Part shown: positions 32,637 through 43,263 of the stretch, piece by piece | Layout of the letters: every line of letters begins with the position of its first letter | Numbering within the stretch: the stretch's first letter is position 1 | NCBI RefSeq assembly: GCF_000143415.4 | Contig: NW_003314375.1 | Span: 187,369-251,368, forward strand | Reading direction: 5' to 3' | DNA from: Selaginella moellendorffii | Taxonomy: Eukaryota; Streptophyta; Lycopodiopsida; Selaginellales; Selaginellaceae | Length of the DNA: 64,000 bases | The notes under the pieces: model-generated | The model's database searches: none | What the model saw: only the letters and a program-made list of their open reading frames with translations | Told to the model about the DNA's origin: nothing | Program-made: the position numbers and the translations under genes

Positions 32637-34346
32637 TTAACAGAGATTTTCTCTTATCTTTGAATTTGAGAGGAGCACAAACGCGGCATTATTGACAGGA
32701 TCTAATCCAAGAACTCTCTCTACGGCTCGAGCTGTCGACTGATCGTCCTTGTGGCTTTTACAAGCACTTAGAATGCATCTCCAATCGGTGACTTCAGGCT
32801 GGAAAGGCATATGCTGGACGAGATCCTCGGCGTCTCTCAAGCGCCCAGCTCGTCCAAGAAGATCAACCATGCAGCTGAAGATCTGCCTCGTTAGAGCAAA
32901 GCAAAAGTCCGTTTGGATCGAGTGGAAGAACACTCTTGCTCTTTGGGAACGTCCGGCACGACTGCATGCAATTAGCACGCAAATGAGAGAAATCTCATCC
33001 ACTTCAAAACCATTTAGAAGCATAACGGAGAAGAGATCTAAAGCAGTGCAGTGGTGGCCATTGTGTGCAAATGCTACCAACAAAGTGTTCCAAGAAGCCA
33101 TGCCCAGTTTGGGCATCCGATCTAGAAACCGGACAGCCTCAAGTAGATATCCTTTTTGTGCAAATGCTCCTAGCATCTGATTCCATGAGATGCTATCTCT
33201 TTGGACCATGTTGTTAAAAACGCTGCTGGCAGCTTTGAATTCCTTGCGCTGGCCGTAACCAGCAAGAAGAATGTTCCATGAAACTAAAGATTTTTCTGGC
33301 ATTTCGCTCAGGAAAGCCTCCATTTCATAGATATGCCCAAAATGGGCATACGCGTACAAGAGTGTATTCCAAGAGACCAAGTTTCTTTCGGGCATGGCGT
33401 CAAAGATCTTCTTAGATTCTTCCAAGTTCCAGGTTTGTGACCACGCAGCCAGAAGTGTAGTCCATGAAAAGAGATCTCGACAGTTCATAGTTTCAAACAC
33501 TTTTAAAGTGGAGCTCAAATCTCCAACGTGGGCATAAGCAGCGAGCATGGAATTCCACGACACTAAACTCCACTCGGGCATTTGATCAAACAGTTTCTTA
33601 GCTCGATCAATATCACCACTTTGTCCAAATCCTGAAAGCATGGTGTTTCTAGTGACAGTGTCTTGCTCATCCAAACGAAGGAAAAGCTCCAGTGCATCAT
33701 GAATAAGATTGTTCTTCACGTACGCACTGAGCATCAAATTCCAGGAGAAATAGTTCCACTGTGGCATGGCGTAAAACACTCGTTTGGCCTCTTCAAGTTG
33801 TCCTTTCAAGGCAAATGCCGAAAGAAGCGCGTTCCAGCAAACAATGTCTCTCTCCACAGCAGTTTCAAACCAATACCTGGCTTCGCGGGTGTTCCCGTCT
33901 CGGGAAAACGCAGCTAGGATTTCAGTCCACGGGATGACACTCCACTCGGGCATCTGGTGGAATATCTCCGTGGCATCTCTAACATACCCGTTTTGGGCAT
34001 ATGCCGAGAGCATGGAATTCCAAGCCACAAGGTTCCTGTGAGGGATCCGATCAAAGAGCTCTTTCGCGCTATCGACGCGTCCGCTTCGCGCATAGCCATT
34101 GATCAACAGGACCCAAGTGAAAGCAGTCTTTGGATGCGTGGTGTCAAAGATGTGGTGGGCACGGTGGAGGCTCCCGCAGCTCACAAACATATGGAGTAAC
34201 AAATTGGAGAGGAACGTCCCATCGGGACTGGAGAGATGGCCGGAGTTACGCACTGTTAGATAGACTCGCTCAGCTTCTTCGTGTACAGTCTTGCAAGATT
34301 TTACCAGTTGCACACATTCTTGTAACCCAAGGTTCTTATTTTCCAT
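32637..34346 (-). CDS. Pentatricopeptide repeat protein, 31-residue S-type repeats with truncated E region
   Basis: Intronless 569-residue frame. From about residue 70 it consists of roughly a dozen consecutive 31-residue repeats (SWNxMLxAYAxxGxLxxAxxxFxxMPxRxxV). These lead into the usual last P-L-S repeats (LDLFSVMLLNGFEVDEISLI, CMVDLLGRAGRLRDAEDLV) and the start of an E domain (WRCILSACKSHKD..AFVLLSNSK). It ends there; the full E2/E+ and DYW deaminase are absent, so any editing role would need a partner in trans. No clear organelle transit peptide is visible at the given start MENKNLGLQECVQLVK. Organellar RNA binding is inferred from the family. Confidence 0.93.
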   Translation of the reverse strand: MENKNLGLQECVQLVKSCKTVHEEAERVYLTVRNSGHLSSPDGTFLSNLLLHMFVSCGSLHRAHHIFDTTHPKTAFTWVLLINGYARSGRVDSAKELFDRIPHRNLVAWNSMLSAYAQNGYVRDATEIFHQMPEWSVIPWTEILAAFSRDGNTREARYWFETAVERDIVCWNALLSAFALKGQLEEAKRVFYAMPQWNYFSWNLMLSAYVKNNLIHDALELFLRLDEQDTVTRNTMLSGFGQSGDIDRAKKLFDQMPEWSLVSWNSMLAAYAHVGDLSSTLKVFETMNCRDLFSWTTLLAAWSQTWNLEESKKIFDAMPERNLVSWNTLLYAYAHFGHIYEMEAFLSEMPEKSLVSWNILLAGYGQRKEFKAASSVFNNMVQRDSISWNQMLGAFAQKGYLLEAVRFLDRMPKLGMASWNTLLVAFAHNGHHCTALDLFSVMLLNGFEVDEISLICVLIACSRAGRSQRARVFFHSIQTDFCFALTRQIFSCMVDLLGRAGRLRDAEDLVQHMPFQPEVTDWRCILSACKSHKDDQSTARAVERVLGLDPVNNAAFVLLSNSKIRENLC

Positions 34347-34389
34347 TAATGCAATATATTAATTATATCAAATAATGGAGCATAAGATG

Positions 34390-35047
34390 CAAGGAGGCGC
34401 TGGATGCCAAACTTGCGAGGTGCTGCAAGGATTTGGCCCGCGAGGTGGTCGCGGAATGTAGAGAGCACAAATGTCTCAGAAACTTTTATGGGTCTGGGAG
34501 CTTCACTCTCACTGATATCGGTCGCGCCGAGCTCATCCTCTACGGAATCTCTTCTCCAGCACACTCGAGAAGCAGCGCTGCATCTTGAGCTCGCTGGGCA
34601 GTGTCAAGGAGGTGGACTTGGACCTCCTGGTCGCGGCTGTGTCCAGGCTCCGCAAGCTTGGCGATCTGGGGACTCTTGAAGCGAGTGTGCTTGACGGACT
34701 ATATTTCCTGAAAGAGGTAATGCTTTCCATGTTTCTAGTACATATACTCAAAGTTCTTCTAGGATCTGGTGACTGCCAGCCGAGTTTTTGGTAGGAGGCA
34801 ATTGTCACTCGCAGCAGTTGATGAACGCCGTTGTTCAAGCCGTGGAATACGTCCACTATGACTTTAGGAACTGTAAGCGACTGGACTTTGACCCAGCTAA
34901 GCCCATGGATCACGTTGCGGCACTCATTGTGGCGCCATTGGAGCCGGGGGAACTGCTCAGGGGAATCAACAACTCTCCAGTTCTGGAGCAGCTGACGACG
35001 AAGGCCGGATCAGTCGGTGCATGCCGAAGCTGCAATGATTTGCATTG
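34390..35047 (+). pseudogene. Decayed gene fragment of unknown family
   Basis: Protein-like readings follow each other with frame changes: LDAKLARCCKDLAREVVAEC...FYGSGSFTLTDIGRAELILYG, then EKQRCILSSLGSVKEVDLDL...LEASVLDGLYFLKE, a possible intron, DLVTASRVFGRRQL, then QLMNAVVQAVEYVHYDFRN...INNSPVLEQL. They look like one protein broken by at least two frameshifts. I do not recognise the family. Confidence 0.35.
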
Positions 35048-35708
35048 AGCACGCAGTGATGTGGCTCTGCAAATCCAAGCTTCGGGCTTTTGCTGTGACT
35101 TGTAAGTTTTTCCAAGCTTGTTTCTCTTGTTCCGTGTATAGCAAAACTTTCCATCGAGGATGAGATGTTCCAAAGGTTGGTACGCCGCTATTCTCATAAA
35201 TAACGTGCCAATCAAACAGGAACGTTCGTAATCCCATCACCTCTGGAAAGAGGTATCCGGGTTATAGCCATTGGTGACAGGTTGCCTATCATTTCTTTTT
35301 CTTGTTTTTTTTTTTTTTTTTTTCGTGTAAACTTCACGTTCTTTCACTCCAGTGATGTTCAAAGAACGCGAGGTTCTCAATAAACTTATCGCTATCTTTT
35401 TTATGATCAAAATAAAAGACCATTGTGCATATAAAATTTATAATTAAAAGTTAGCACTAATTAAGTGAATATGGAAAAGACCTTTTGAGCCGTTCCTTGG
35501 AGTGGGAAATATATGAATGGCGGGCCGTGGGCGGAGGGTGGCATGCATTGCATGGCACAAGCGGACAATCTCCCGCCACCAGGGGTATCGCCACCACCAC
35601 CCTCCACTGTGCTGCGAGTAAGTGTGGCCATGGCTTCTTCCTCTCGAGATTCAAGCCTTTTATTTTAACCCCCTTTCTTGCCTCTCTTCTCCATCTCTAG
35701 ATCCTACC
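35048..35708. other. Intergenic, upstream of the GPDH gene
   Basis: A 20-nt T run lies near 35310, followed by an AT-rich piece; from about 35500 comes GC-richer sequence that is probably promoter and leader. No gene is seen. Confidence 0.5.
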
Positions 35709-37716
35709 ATGGCGCCTCCCGGATTGGAGGTGGCATCGTCCTCGCCAGAGATCCAGAAGATCACGCCGCTCGATGCTGCTGCTGCCGTGGTGGAGGATGA
35801 TGGTACCTCCGCGTCCTCGGAGTCCATCGCTACTGCTGCGAGAGATCGGGTTGCAGTGATTGGGAGTGGGAATTGGGGGAGCGTTGCGGCCAAGCTCATT
35901 GCTTCCAACACTTGCTGCTCTGATCTCTTCGATGGTAAAGTATCGATCGATCGAGTCCTTCTTTAGAACTTTCTTTCTTAGAGTTTTTGTGCTTTAGATG
36001 AGGTGAGGATGTGGGTCTACGAAGAAACTCTTCCAAGCGGGGAGAAGCTTTCGCAGGTTATCAACAGGGAAAAGGTTCGTTCATAGGAAGTAGTGTTCTT
36101 TCTTTCTTTCAACGAGAAAGCTATGGAAAACTATTGGTCTTTGCAGGAAAATGTGAAATACTTGCCTGGAGTTAAGCTTGGATCCAATGTAGTTGCAGTG
36201 CCAGACCTTTTGAATGCTGGTAAGCGATGCTCCTCTCCCTTTTTCGTTTTCTCGTGTGTTCTAAAGGAAATATGTTCTAACCACGAAACAAAACAGTGGC
36301 TGATGCAACGATGTTGGTGTTCGTAACTCCTCACCAGTTTATCGAGGGAATTTGCAATACATTGAAAGGAAACATACGCCAGAATGCTATTGCCATCTCG
36401 CTGATAAAAGGAATGGAGGTACTATTTTCTCTTTTCTATAGACTAGCTTTTAGCTGTGTTTCACTTCTAGACTAGCTCTTAGCTCTTTCTTACAAAATCC
36501 TTTTTCTTTGTTTTTTCCTTCTTTTTTTTCTCATCCAGGTCAAGAAAGACGGGCCATGCATGATCTCCAACTTGATCACGGAGCTTCTTGGAATTGACTG
36601 CGCTGTTCTCATGGGTGCAAATATTGCCAACGAGGTAGAATCTTTCAAAGTTTGGTGAACCCTCTGTCTCAAACACGAGAGAACTCGCCAGGTAGCCGTG
36701 GAGAAGTTTAGCGAAGCAACTGTTGGCTTCAGGCATGATAAGCGAGCTGCAGATAAATGGGTGCGAATTTTTCGCAGGCCTTATTTCCTGGTGACTCCTG
36801 TGAGTGTTTTCATAATCCTTTTTTTTTTTTTTTCCCCTCTCTTTGTCAAGCTTTCTTGTTTTAATCCTACTTACAGGTACAAGATGTGGAAGGTGTGGAG
36901 TTGTGTGGAACACTGAAAAACGTCGTTGCTGTTGCCGCTGGTAAAGCTATTCACTCTTTCGCATATATTAAGTTATACTCTTTGATGTAACCGCAGGTCT
37001 GGTGGATGGCTTGGACATGGGCAACAACACAAAGGTGACTGCGTGTTCTTGCCATGAATATATTCCCCACGTTTTCTCTTGTATTGGAAATGCTTGCAGG
37101 CCGCAATCATGCGAATCGGGCTGAAAGAGATGCGATTCTTCTCAAAGCTGCTGTTTCCCTCGGTTCGAGACACCACCTTCTTCGAGAGCTGCGGCGTTGC
37201 CGACCTTATCACAACATGCCGTAAGTTTTCCATCGTTTTTTCTCCATCGTAATCTTGTTTTAGCCGGTTTTAATCTTCTCGTGACTTTTGTGCTTGTCCA
37301 GTTGGAGGTCGCAACAGAAGAGTGGCCGATGCATTCGCCAGGAACAAAGGGAAGCGGTACGTTTTTCCATAAACAGAGAAAAAAGAAAAGATTAGAAGAA
37401 ACTTACCTTGACATTTCAGCTCCTTCGACGACTTGGAAACCGAGCTTCTCCAGGGTCAGAAACTCCAGGTAAAAACAACTCATCGAAAGCTTGCAGCTCG
37501 TAGAATTGTCATCCTTTTCTTCTCTACCAGGGAGTTTCAACCGCGAGAGAAGTTTATGAAGTTTTGCGAGCTCGAAAGTGGGAAGAATCGTTCCCACTGT
37601 TCTCCACAGTCCATCTCATAGCAACTGGAGCTCTGGCCCCGTCAGCCATCGTCGAGTACAGCGAGCACACTCCTCGACAAATCACTAGCTCCCAAATCCA
37701 GTATTCGTCGCTATGA
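35709..37716 (+). CDS. GPDHC1: Glycerol-3-phosphate dehydrogenase (NAD+), cytosolic type
   Basis: Reduces dihydroxyacetone phosphate to glycerol 3-phosphate with NADH, feeding glycerolipid synthesis and, with the mitochondrial FAD enzyme, a redox shuttle. The first exon has about 45 variable residues, then [20 protein letters not shown] (NAD-binding GxGxxG). Later exons give [89 protein letters not shown] (catalytic Lys), [18 protein letters not shown] and [14 protein letters not shown]. It stops at 37714-37716. The frame is open upstream of the ATG to about 35622, so a longer N-terminus cannot be excluded. The sequence is closest to the plant cytosolic GPDHC1 type; symbol given by similarity from memory. 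Confidence 0.93.
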
Positions 37717-38153
37717 AACAAAGCCAGACTCCAGAATTACGATCAGAAAGAGATGCTTTGAGAGAAAACAATAAAGAGCGAGAGAGTGAGAGAAACCAAA
37801 ACTTTTCCTTCCTCCAACCAGACCAATGTACAATACAAATCTTTCGAGAGGAACGAACGACAAACACAAAGAAAACAAAAGCTTGGAGGGAGTGAGGAAG
37901 AAAGAGAGAAGTACCAAAGTTATATCATAAATGCTTCCCTGATCAAGACAGTTGATCCATTTAAAGTCCCATGTTCATCGCAAAGTCTCCATCGCCATTA
38001 AAGTCGCGACCATGACTTTGAATCAACAGCAGTGAGCGATAACTAGTAGAGCCTTCGATCGATTCTTCAAACTTTGTTTGATTCTTCGTTGTCATCTCTA
38101 TCTTCATCCCTGTTTGTCCTGCCTGTGGTTGCGGAGAATCGAATTCTTGTTTG

Positions 38154-38939
38154 TTAGAGAACGAACGGGATCACTGCTCGCCGAGAGGCTGGAAACTCCG
38201 GAAACTTTGAAACATACCAGCGGCGGTGAGCCACAGCTCGCGGGATGAGATTCGCGGCTGTGAAGATGAAGAAGACGAGGCCGGCGGGGGACCAAGTGAG
38301 AAGAGCCCAGCCGAGCCACTCGAGGATCTCTCCGGAGTAATTCGGGCATGCAACGAGCGAGAAGAGCCACCCCTGTGGCAACTTATATCCCCCTCGCTCC
38401 TCGCCGGGCTTGCGCAAGGAAATAAGAACCGAGTCGGCCCAGACGTTGGTCACCATCCCGGCCGCAAAGAGCAAGCTTCCAGAGATGAACTGCGGACTCC
38501 GGAGCCAAGTGTCGGGATAAGTTCCAAACTCGGACAGCCACCGCGCCTGGAGATATCCGTTGTAGATGTTGAAGACGAAGGAGAGAGCGACGATGGCGAT
38601 GGAGATCGTCTTGCCCCTTGAGCGCATGCGAAACGGATAGATGAGAGCCCTGTGCGTGTAGTGGAGCTGGAAAAGTCGGAGGAGGACGAGCGGGACGGTT
38701 TCGCTGGAGTGCTTCCCGGCCGAGAAGACGAGGAGAGTGAACCAGAGAGCCGGGCTTTCCATGAGAACCCATCCATCTCGGGCTGGCATGCTCGGCCCCC
38801 AGACGTCCAAGGAAGAAGACGGTGCTGCTTGAGTGTGGCGACCGTATGGTGCTGTGATTCTCGTCAGCGACGCAGCGGTGGAGAAAGCTAAGATGATGTT
38901 CAGCCAGAGCGCCTTCCAGTACCACTGCTCTTCTTCCAT
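38154..38939 (-). CDS. DET2: Steroid 5-alpha-reductase, DET2 type
   Basis: Intronless 261-residue frame, the same length class as DET2 (about 262). In the brassinosteroid pathway DET2 reduces the delta-4 double bond of campestenone-type sterols with NADPH, in the ER membrane. Several hydrophobic segments are visible (WLNIILAFSTAASL, ISIAIVALSFVFNIYNGYL, FISGSLLFAAGMVTNVWAD). The conserved C-terminal signature is clear: GYKLPQGWLFSLVACPNYSGEILEWLG, then FFIFTAANLIPRAVAHRRWY and RAVIPFVL at the end. The glutamate and the ANL..RA..HH-like region are the catalytic/NADPH-binding parts in the family. Whether lycophytes use it for brassinosteroids cannot be told from sequence. Confidence 0.93.
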   Translation of the reverse strand: MEEEQWYWKALWLNIILAFSTAASLTRITAPYGRHTQAAPSSSLDVWGPSMPARDGWVLMESPALWFTLLVFSAGKHSSETVPLVLLRLFQLHYTHRALIYPFRMRSRGKTISIAIVALSFVFNIYNGYLQARWLSEFGTYPDTWLRSPQFISGSLLFAAGMVTNVWADSVLISLRKPGEERGGYKLPQGWLFSLVACPNYSGEILEWLGWALLTWSPAGLVFFIFTAANLIPRAVAHRRWYVSKFPEFPASRRAVIPFVL

Positions 38940-39586
38940 CCCAGTCTTCCAATCCCCTGTTCTTCGACTTTTTCCACGAGACTTTCTCGGTTTCTTGGTC
39001 TCTTTCCTTGGACTTCTGAATCTGCCTCAAAATCTCTCTTTTCCGCCTTGAGGAGATGGCCACCTGTTTTCTCTGCCCCGTAAAAAACTACCTCGATTTT
39101 ATGGTTACGATACTGCTACCATCTTTCCGGGATTCTTGGCTTGCTGACCACGCAAAAATACCACCACCAACACCTCCAGATCTCCTATGTTTCTAGCTCC
39201 TTCCCTGTAGCTTGCTCTCGGGAATTCAAAACTCTTGTCTCGTTGTCTCCCCCGGCATGAGTTTTCTATAGCGCTAAAATCCTGCCCAAGTTGCATGATG
39301 CAGCAACAATCACCAAATTCTCCGCATTCTTTAAGCTGTCCCTCCCCTGTTCCCCATGGAGTACTTAAAACTCGAAAGACTTGGTCGATCCCCCACTATC
39401 CCGTGAATATCTAGATGATTATTGTAGGCGAGCACGGGGTACTTACCTGTCCACTACCACCAACTTAATCTCTCTAGAGTGCCGCGAGCACAGATACTTG
39501 CCCGATCTAGAGATCTTTTCGTGCAGTCACCTTCCTGTTCCATATCTTCGCTATCTCCATCTTAATGCTTGTCGCTGACGGCCTGT
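38940..39586. other. Intergenic between DET2 promoter and TH1 3' end
   Basis: DET2 upstream region followed by the TH1 3' flank. No gene or clear repeat is seen. Confidence 0.5.
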
Positions 39587-41681
39587 CTACGAGAAGACTT
39601 TTCCTGCTGTGGATTCTGAGAGTGCTGCTGTCATGCTGGCACGGAGATCACGCGTAGCCTGGCCAACATCCGACTGATCAAACAGCGTTGAGACGACGGC
39701 CACGCCATGTAGCATCGCCGGACGTGAGTTCATGACTTCTTCCACGTTTGCCGCAGATATACCACCAATGGCCACCACCGGAAGTGGGCTTGCTTCGCAG
39801 AGAAGACGCAAGCCGTCCAAGCCTATAGTTTTGTTTTTCTTCTTCGTGGTCGTTGGATAGACTCCTCCGCAGCCAATGTAGTCAGCACCATCTTCGTAAG
39901 CTTTTACTGCTTGTTCGACTGTCTTGCAGGACGTGCCGATGATCTTGCCGGGACCAAGAATTGAGCGTGCAAGTCGGACTGGCATGTCTGTCTGTCCGAG
40001 ATGGACACCGTCTGCATTGCACGCGACAGCCACGTCCACACGGTCGTTGATCAGTACAGGCACGCCATACTTTCGACCAATAGCAAGGGAAGCCTCGGCA
40101 ATCTGATCACAAAACTTTAAAAACAAAGACACAAAAGTGCGCGCAAAGAGTATAGTATACATACTTTGATGAATTCCAACGTTTCAGCCTCTTTCTCTCT
40201 GGAAAGAATCGTCACGACAAATATGAAAATCAAAACGAGTACAAGTACCTGATCTGGATTATGGTAGCACCACCTTGTATAGCTTGTTCGACTGCTGCAG
40301 GTGTCGATCTGTCCCAGCGTTTGTTCATACCAGAATCTGTAACTGCATATAGGAAGAGCTTCCTGGGGTCGAAGCGACATTGGCGAGAGGAGAGCTTTCC
40401 CCAGTCAGCAAGCTGAAAAAAATGATTCATTGGGCCCTGAGCTCCCCCACCAATTTTTATGCTGCTGCTATGCTCGAGAGCTTTTGCAACGTACTCCTTC
40501 GCAGCCTGACGCGACAACGTTAGATCAGTGATAATGAAAAGAATGGATCATTGACGCAAGTGTTTACCATGACAGCCGGAAGGACGTCTAAACCTTTAGC
40601 GAGCTCAGCCGCTATTGAGGCAGCCAATGTGCATCCAGTTCCATGAGTACTCCGTGTTTTTATGCGACTTCCCCGCAACTCGTGCCATTCAGAACCTGTC
40701 GATTAAAAGAAGATAAAAAAGTCACAGAACAACCAATGTAAGATTTACCATCGTAAAGAACGTCCACAAGATCGTGCGAGTTCTTCAGATGTCCCCCTTT
40801 GACAAGAACATACCTGTCGAAAGAAAACCACCCTCAAATCCAATAATAAAATATTTTTGCTCTCACCTTGGTCCCATTCGGTGAATCTCTGCCGCAACTT
40901 CTCTCATGTCAAGCACAGTATTCACAGGTTTACCATCAGCTAGAACCGAGGCTTCCAACATATTTGGTGTCACGATAGTCGCCAAAGGAAGCAGAGCTTT
41001 CCTGCGAGGGAAACAAACACAAAAAAGACGTATGAAAATCGCGAAAGACGAGCTGGAAAATCCATACCTCAATCGATCCAAAATGCTAGGACCTGAAAGC
41101 TCATGCCCACTCGTTGACACCATGACAGGATCCACCACCAAAGCTGCAAAACTTTCGCAAAGTTCGTGAGCGCTTTGGACGAAACTAAACAAGAACATAC
41201 ATCCAATCGAGTACTGTTTGATCCTAGAGCACACACTCTGGATGATCTCGGGAGAAGCCAGCATTCCCGTTTTCACCTGGAAAGATTCGTGAAGCACGAG
41301 ACAAAAGGAGGAAAGAACTTACCACATCAACGTGAATATCATCGAGCACCGAGTTTATTTGCTGTTCCACAAATGCCGCTGGTAGAGTACTTATTCCCTG
41401 GACTAATGAAAAATCCTTGAGCTAAAGGAGAGATCCAATCCAGCGAAGGAGCAAACCTGGACGCCGATCGTGTTCTGCGCGGTGACAGACGTGATCGCGG
41501 AGCAGCAATAGACGCCACGAGCAGCGCAGGCCTTGATATCGGCTTGAATTCCCGCTCCAGCGCCGGAATCCGAGCCAGCGATCGTGAGAACGCACGGGAC
41601 ATGGACTGGCGAGTCCGTGGAGAACGCCGCCGCTGCTGTGACGCTCTTGAATCGGAAGGAGCAAGCGAGATTTAGCATCAT
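39587..41681 (-). CDS. TH1: Bifunctional HMP-P kinase / thiamin-phosphate pyrophosphorylase
   Basis: Plastid enzyme joining the two halves of thiamin: it phosphorylates hydroxymethylpyrimidine phosphate and condenses it with the thiazole phosphate. The N-terminal domain reads [19 protein letters not shown], then [28 protein letters not shown], and [17 protein letters not shown] (ThiD fold). The C-terminal domain (ThiE fold) has [52 protein letters not shown] and [11 protein letters not shown]. The fusion is the typical plant arrangement. A short Ser/Ala-rich leader after [14 protein letters not shown] could target plastids. There are about eight exons. The start codon is 54 bp from the divergent PFC1 start. 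Confidence 0.95.
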
Positions 41682-41735
41682 CTCTCAGATTTTTAGGGTT
41701 CTTGAGAGGGTTTTAGGGTTTATTGGGCAAATGCG
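41682..41735. promoter_or_regulatory. 54-bp bidirectional spacer with two telo-box motifs
   Basis: TTTTAGGGTT occurs twice (41691-41700 and 41711-41720) between the TH1 (minus) and PFC1 (plus) start codons. Telo-boxes (AAACCCTAA) are known plant promoter elements of translation and cell-growth genes. Both 5' UTRs must overlap this spacer or the opposite gene. Confidence 0.7.
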
Positions 41736-43263
41736 ATGATTCGATCGCATGGCGCCATCGCCCTCGCGAGTTTTGCGTCGAAATGTGACGAGCTTGTGCC
41801 TTGTCGCGGCGCGAAATGCAGCATTTCCTGTGGAGCGACGAGTTCTTCTTCCTCTTCCTCCTCCAATAGCAGCGAGAATTATCGGCGAACTCTTGAGGCG
41901 CTCAAATCGAAGAATAGGAGGCCAAAGCGATGGCTTGGACAGGTAGCATTTCTTCTTCTTCTTGAGTTTGAGTCGATGATGCTTGTCGCCCACCCAGAAT
42001 TACATGGTAAATTCGAATATCAATGACGAAATCGTGAGAGCTGCCGAGATCCAACCGGGTGATTTGGTGCTGGAAATTGGGCCGGGCACTGGAGCTCTTA
42101 CGGATTCCCTCTTGTGTGCCGGAGCTTACGTTATAGCTGTAGAAAAGGTTCGCGAAATCTTTCTTCCTTCTATCATTTTATCTATCTCGTGTAGGATCCA
42201 GACATGGTCTCTCTGGTTTCCGAACGCTTCAAAGATAATCCTAGAGTGAAGGTAGTCTCTTTCTTTTCTCTCTCATTTTTCTCTCCTTTCAGTTGTTCCA
42301 GGACGATATTTTGAAGTGGCATATAAGATTACATCTAAGCAACTGGATGGAAACCATCAAAAGTCCATCTAAACTTGTTAAGGTGGGGTGTGTCTTTCTT
42401 TTATTCCATTTCTTTGACTTCTCTTTCATTTTGTTCCCTGAATACATCTTTGTTTCAGGTTGTCTCCAATCTGCCTTTTAACATCACAACGGATGTTGTG
42501 AAAAAGCTGCTACCTATGGGAGACTTGTTTTCTAACGTAGTGCTGCTTTTACAAGTATGGTGGGAGCTTATGTATGTCTTTCCAGAGCACTAAAGCGAGC
42601 GATCCTGTAGGATGAGGCTGCTGCAAGGTTTATTGACGATTCTCCAAAAGGAGATGAATATCGGCCCATCAGCATATTCATTCGATTTTTCTCAGGTGAG
42701 CCTTTTGTTTTTTATGCTTCCTTCAAAACCTTTACTTGTTTGCAGAGATGGAGTACAAATTCAAAGTGGATCGCTTGAACTTTTTCCCTCCTCCCCCTGT
42801 AAGTGTTATCAAGCGTACGCGCCGTGCGCATATTTTAATGCGTGTGTCTTCTAGCAGGTTAACGGTGCGGTTGTGTCCTTTTCCTTGAAAGATAGTTCTC
42901 AATACCCTGAAGTCAAATCTGTCAAGAGGTTCTTTACTCTGGTTAGTTGATCTCGCAAGTATCCATGGAAATATAACTAGATGGTTGTAAATTTCAGGTG
43001 AATTCAGCCTTCACCGGGAAACGAAAAATGCTGCGAACATCCCTGCGGCATCTCTACAGTAGTTCCGAGGTTGAAAATGCTCTTTGTTCCATCGGCGTCG
43101 TTGAGACTGTAAGATGTTTTATCATTTTTCCTTTGTTCCTAGCTCGTTCGCTGGATTCTTCCAGGCAAGGCCTCATCAACTATCATTCAGTCAGTTTGTT
43201 AATCTTCACAACACTCTGGCAGCGCAGAGTGTGACTGAGATGGACAAGATGGGCAATGCCTAG
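41736..43263 (+). CDS. PFC1: Plastid rRNA adenine N6-dimethyltransferase
   Basis: KsgA/Dim1-type enzyme that dimethylates two adjacent adenines near the 3' end of small-subunit rRNA. In Arabidopsis the plastid form is PFC1, needed for chloroplast development in the cold. A Ser-rich N-terminal leader (about 55 residues) precedes KRWLGQ, spliced to NYMVNSNINDEIV. SAM-binding motif EIGPGTGALTDSLL, acidic motif VEKDPDMVSLV, and the catalytic-loop VVSNLPFNITTDVVKKLL are present. The last exon ends FVNLHNTLAAQSVTEMDKMGNA with the stop at 43261-43263. There are about nine exons. A short out-of-frame ATG (41731) precedes the chosen start. Confidence 0.9.
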
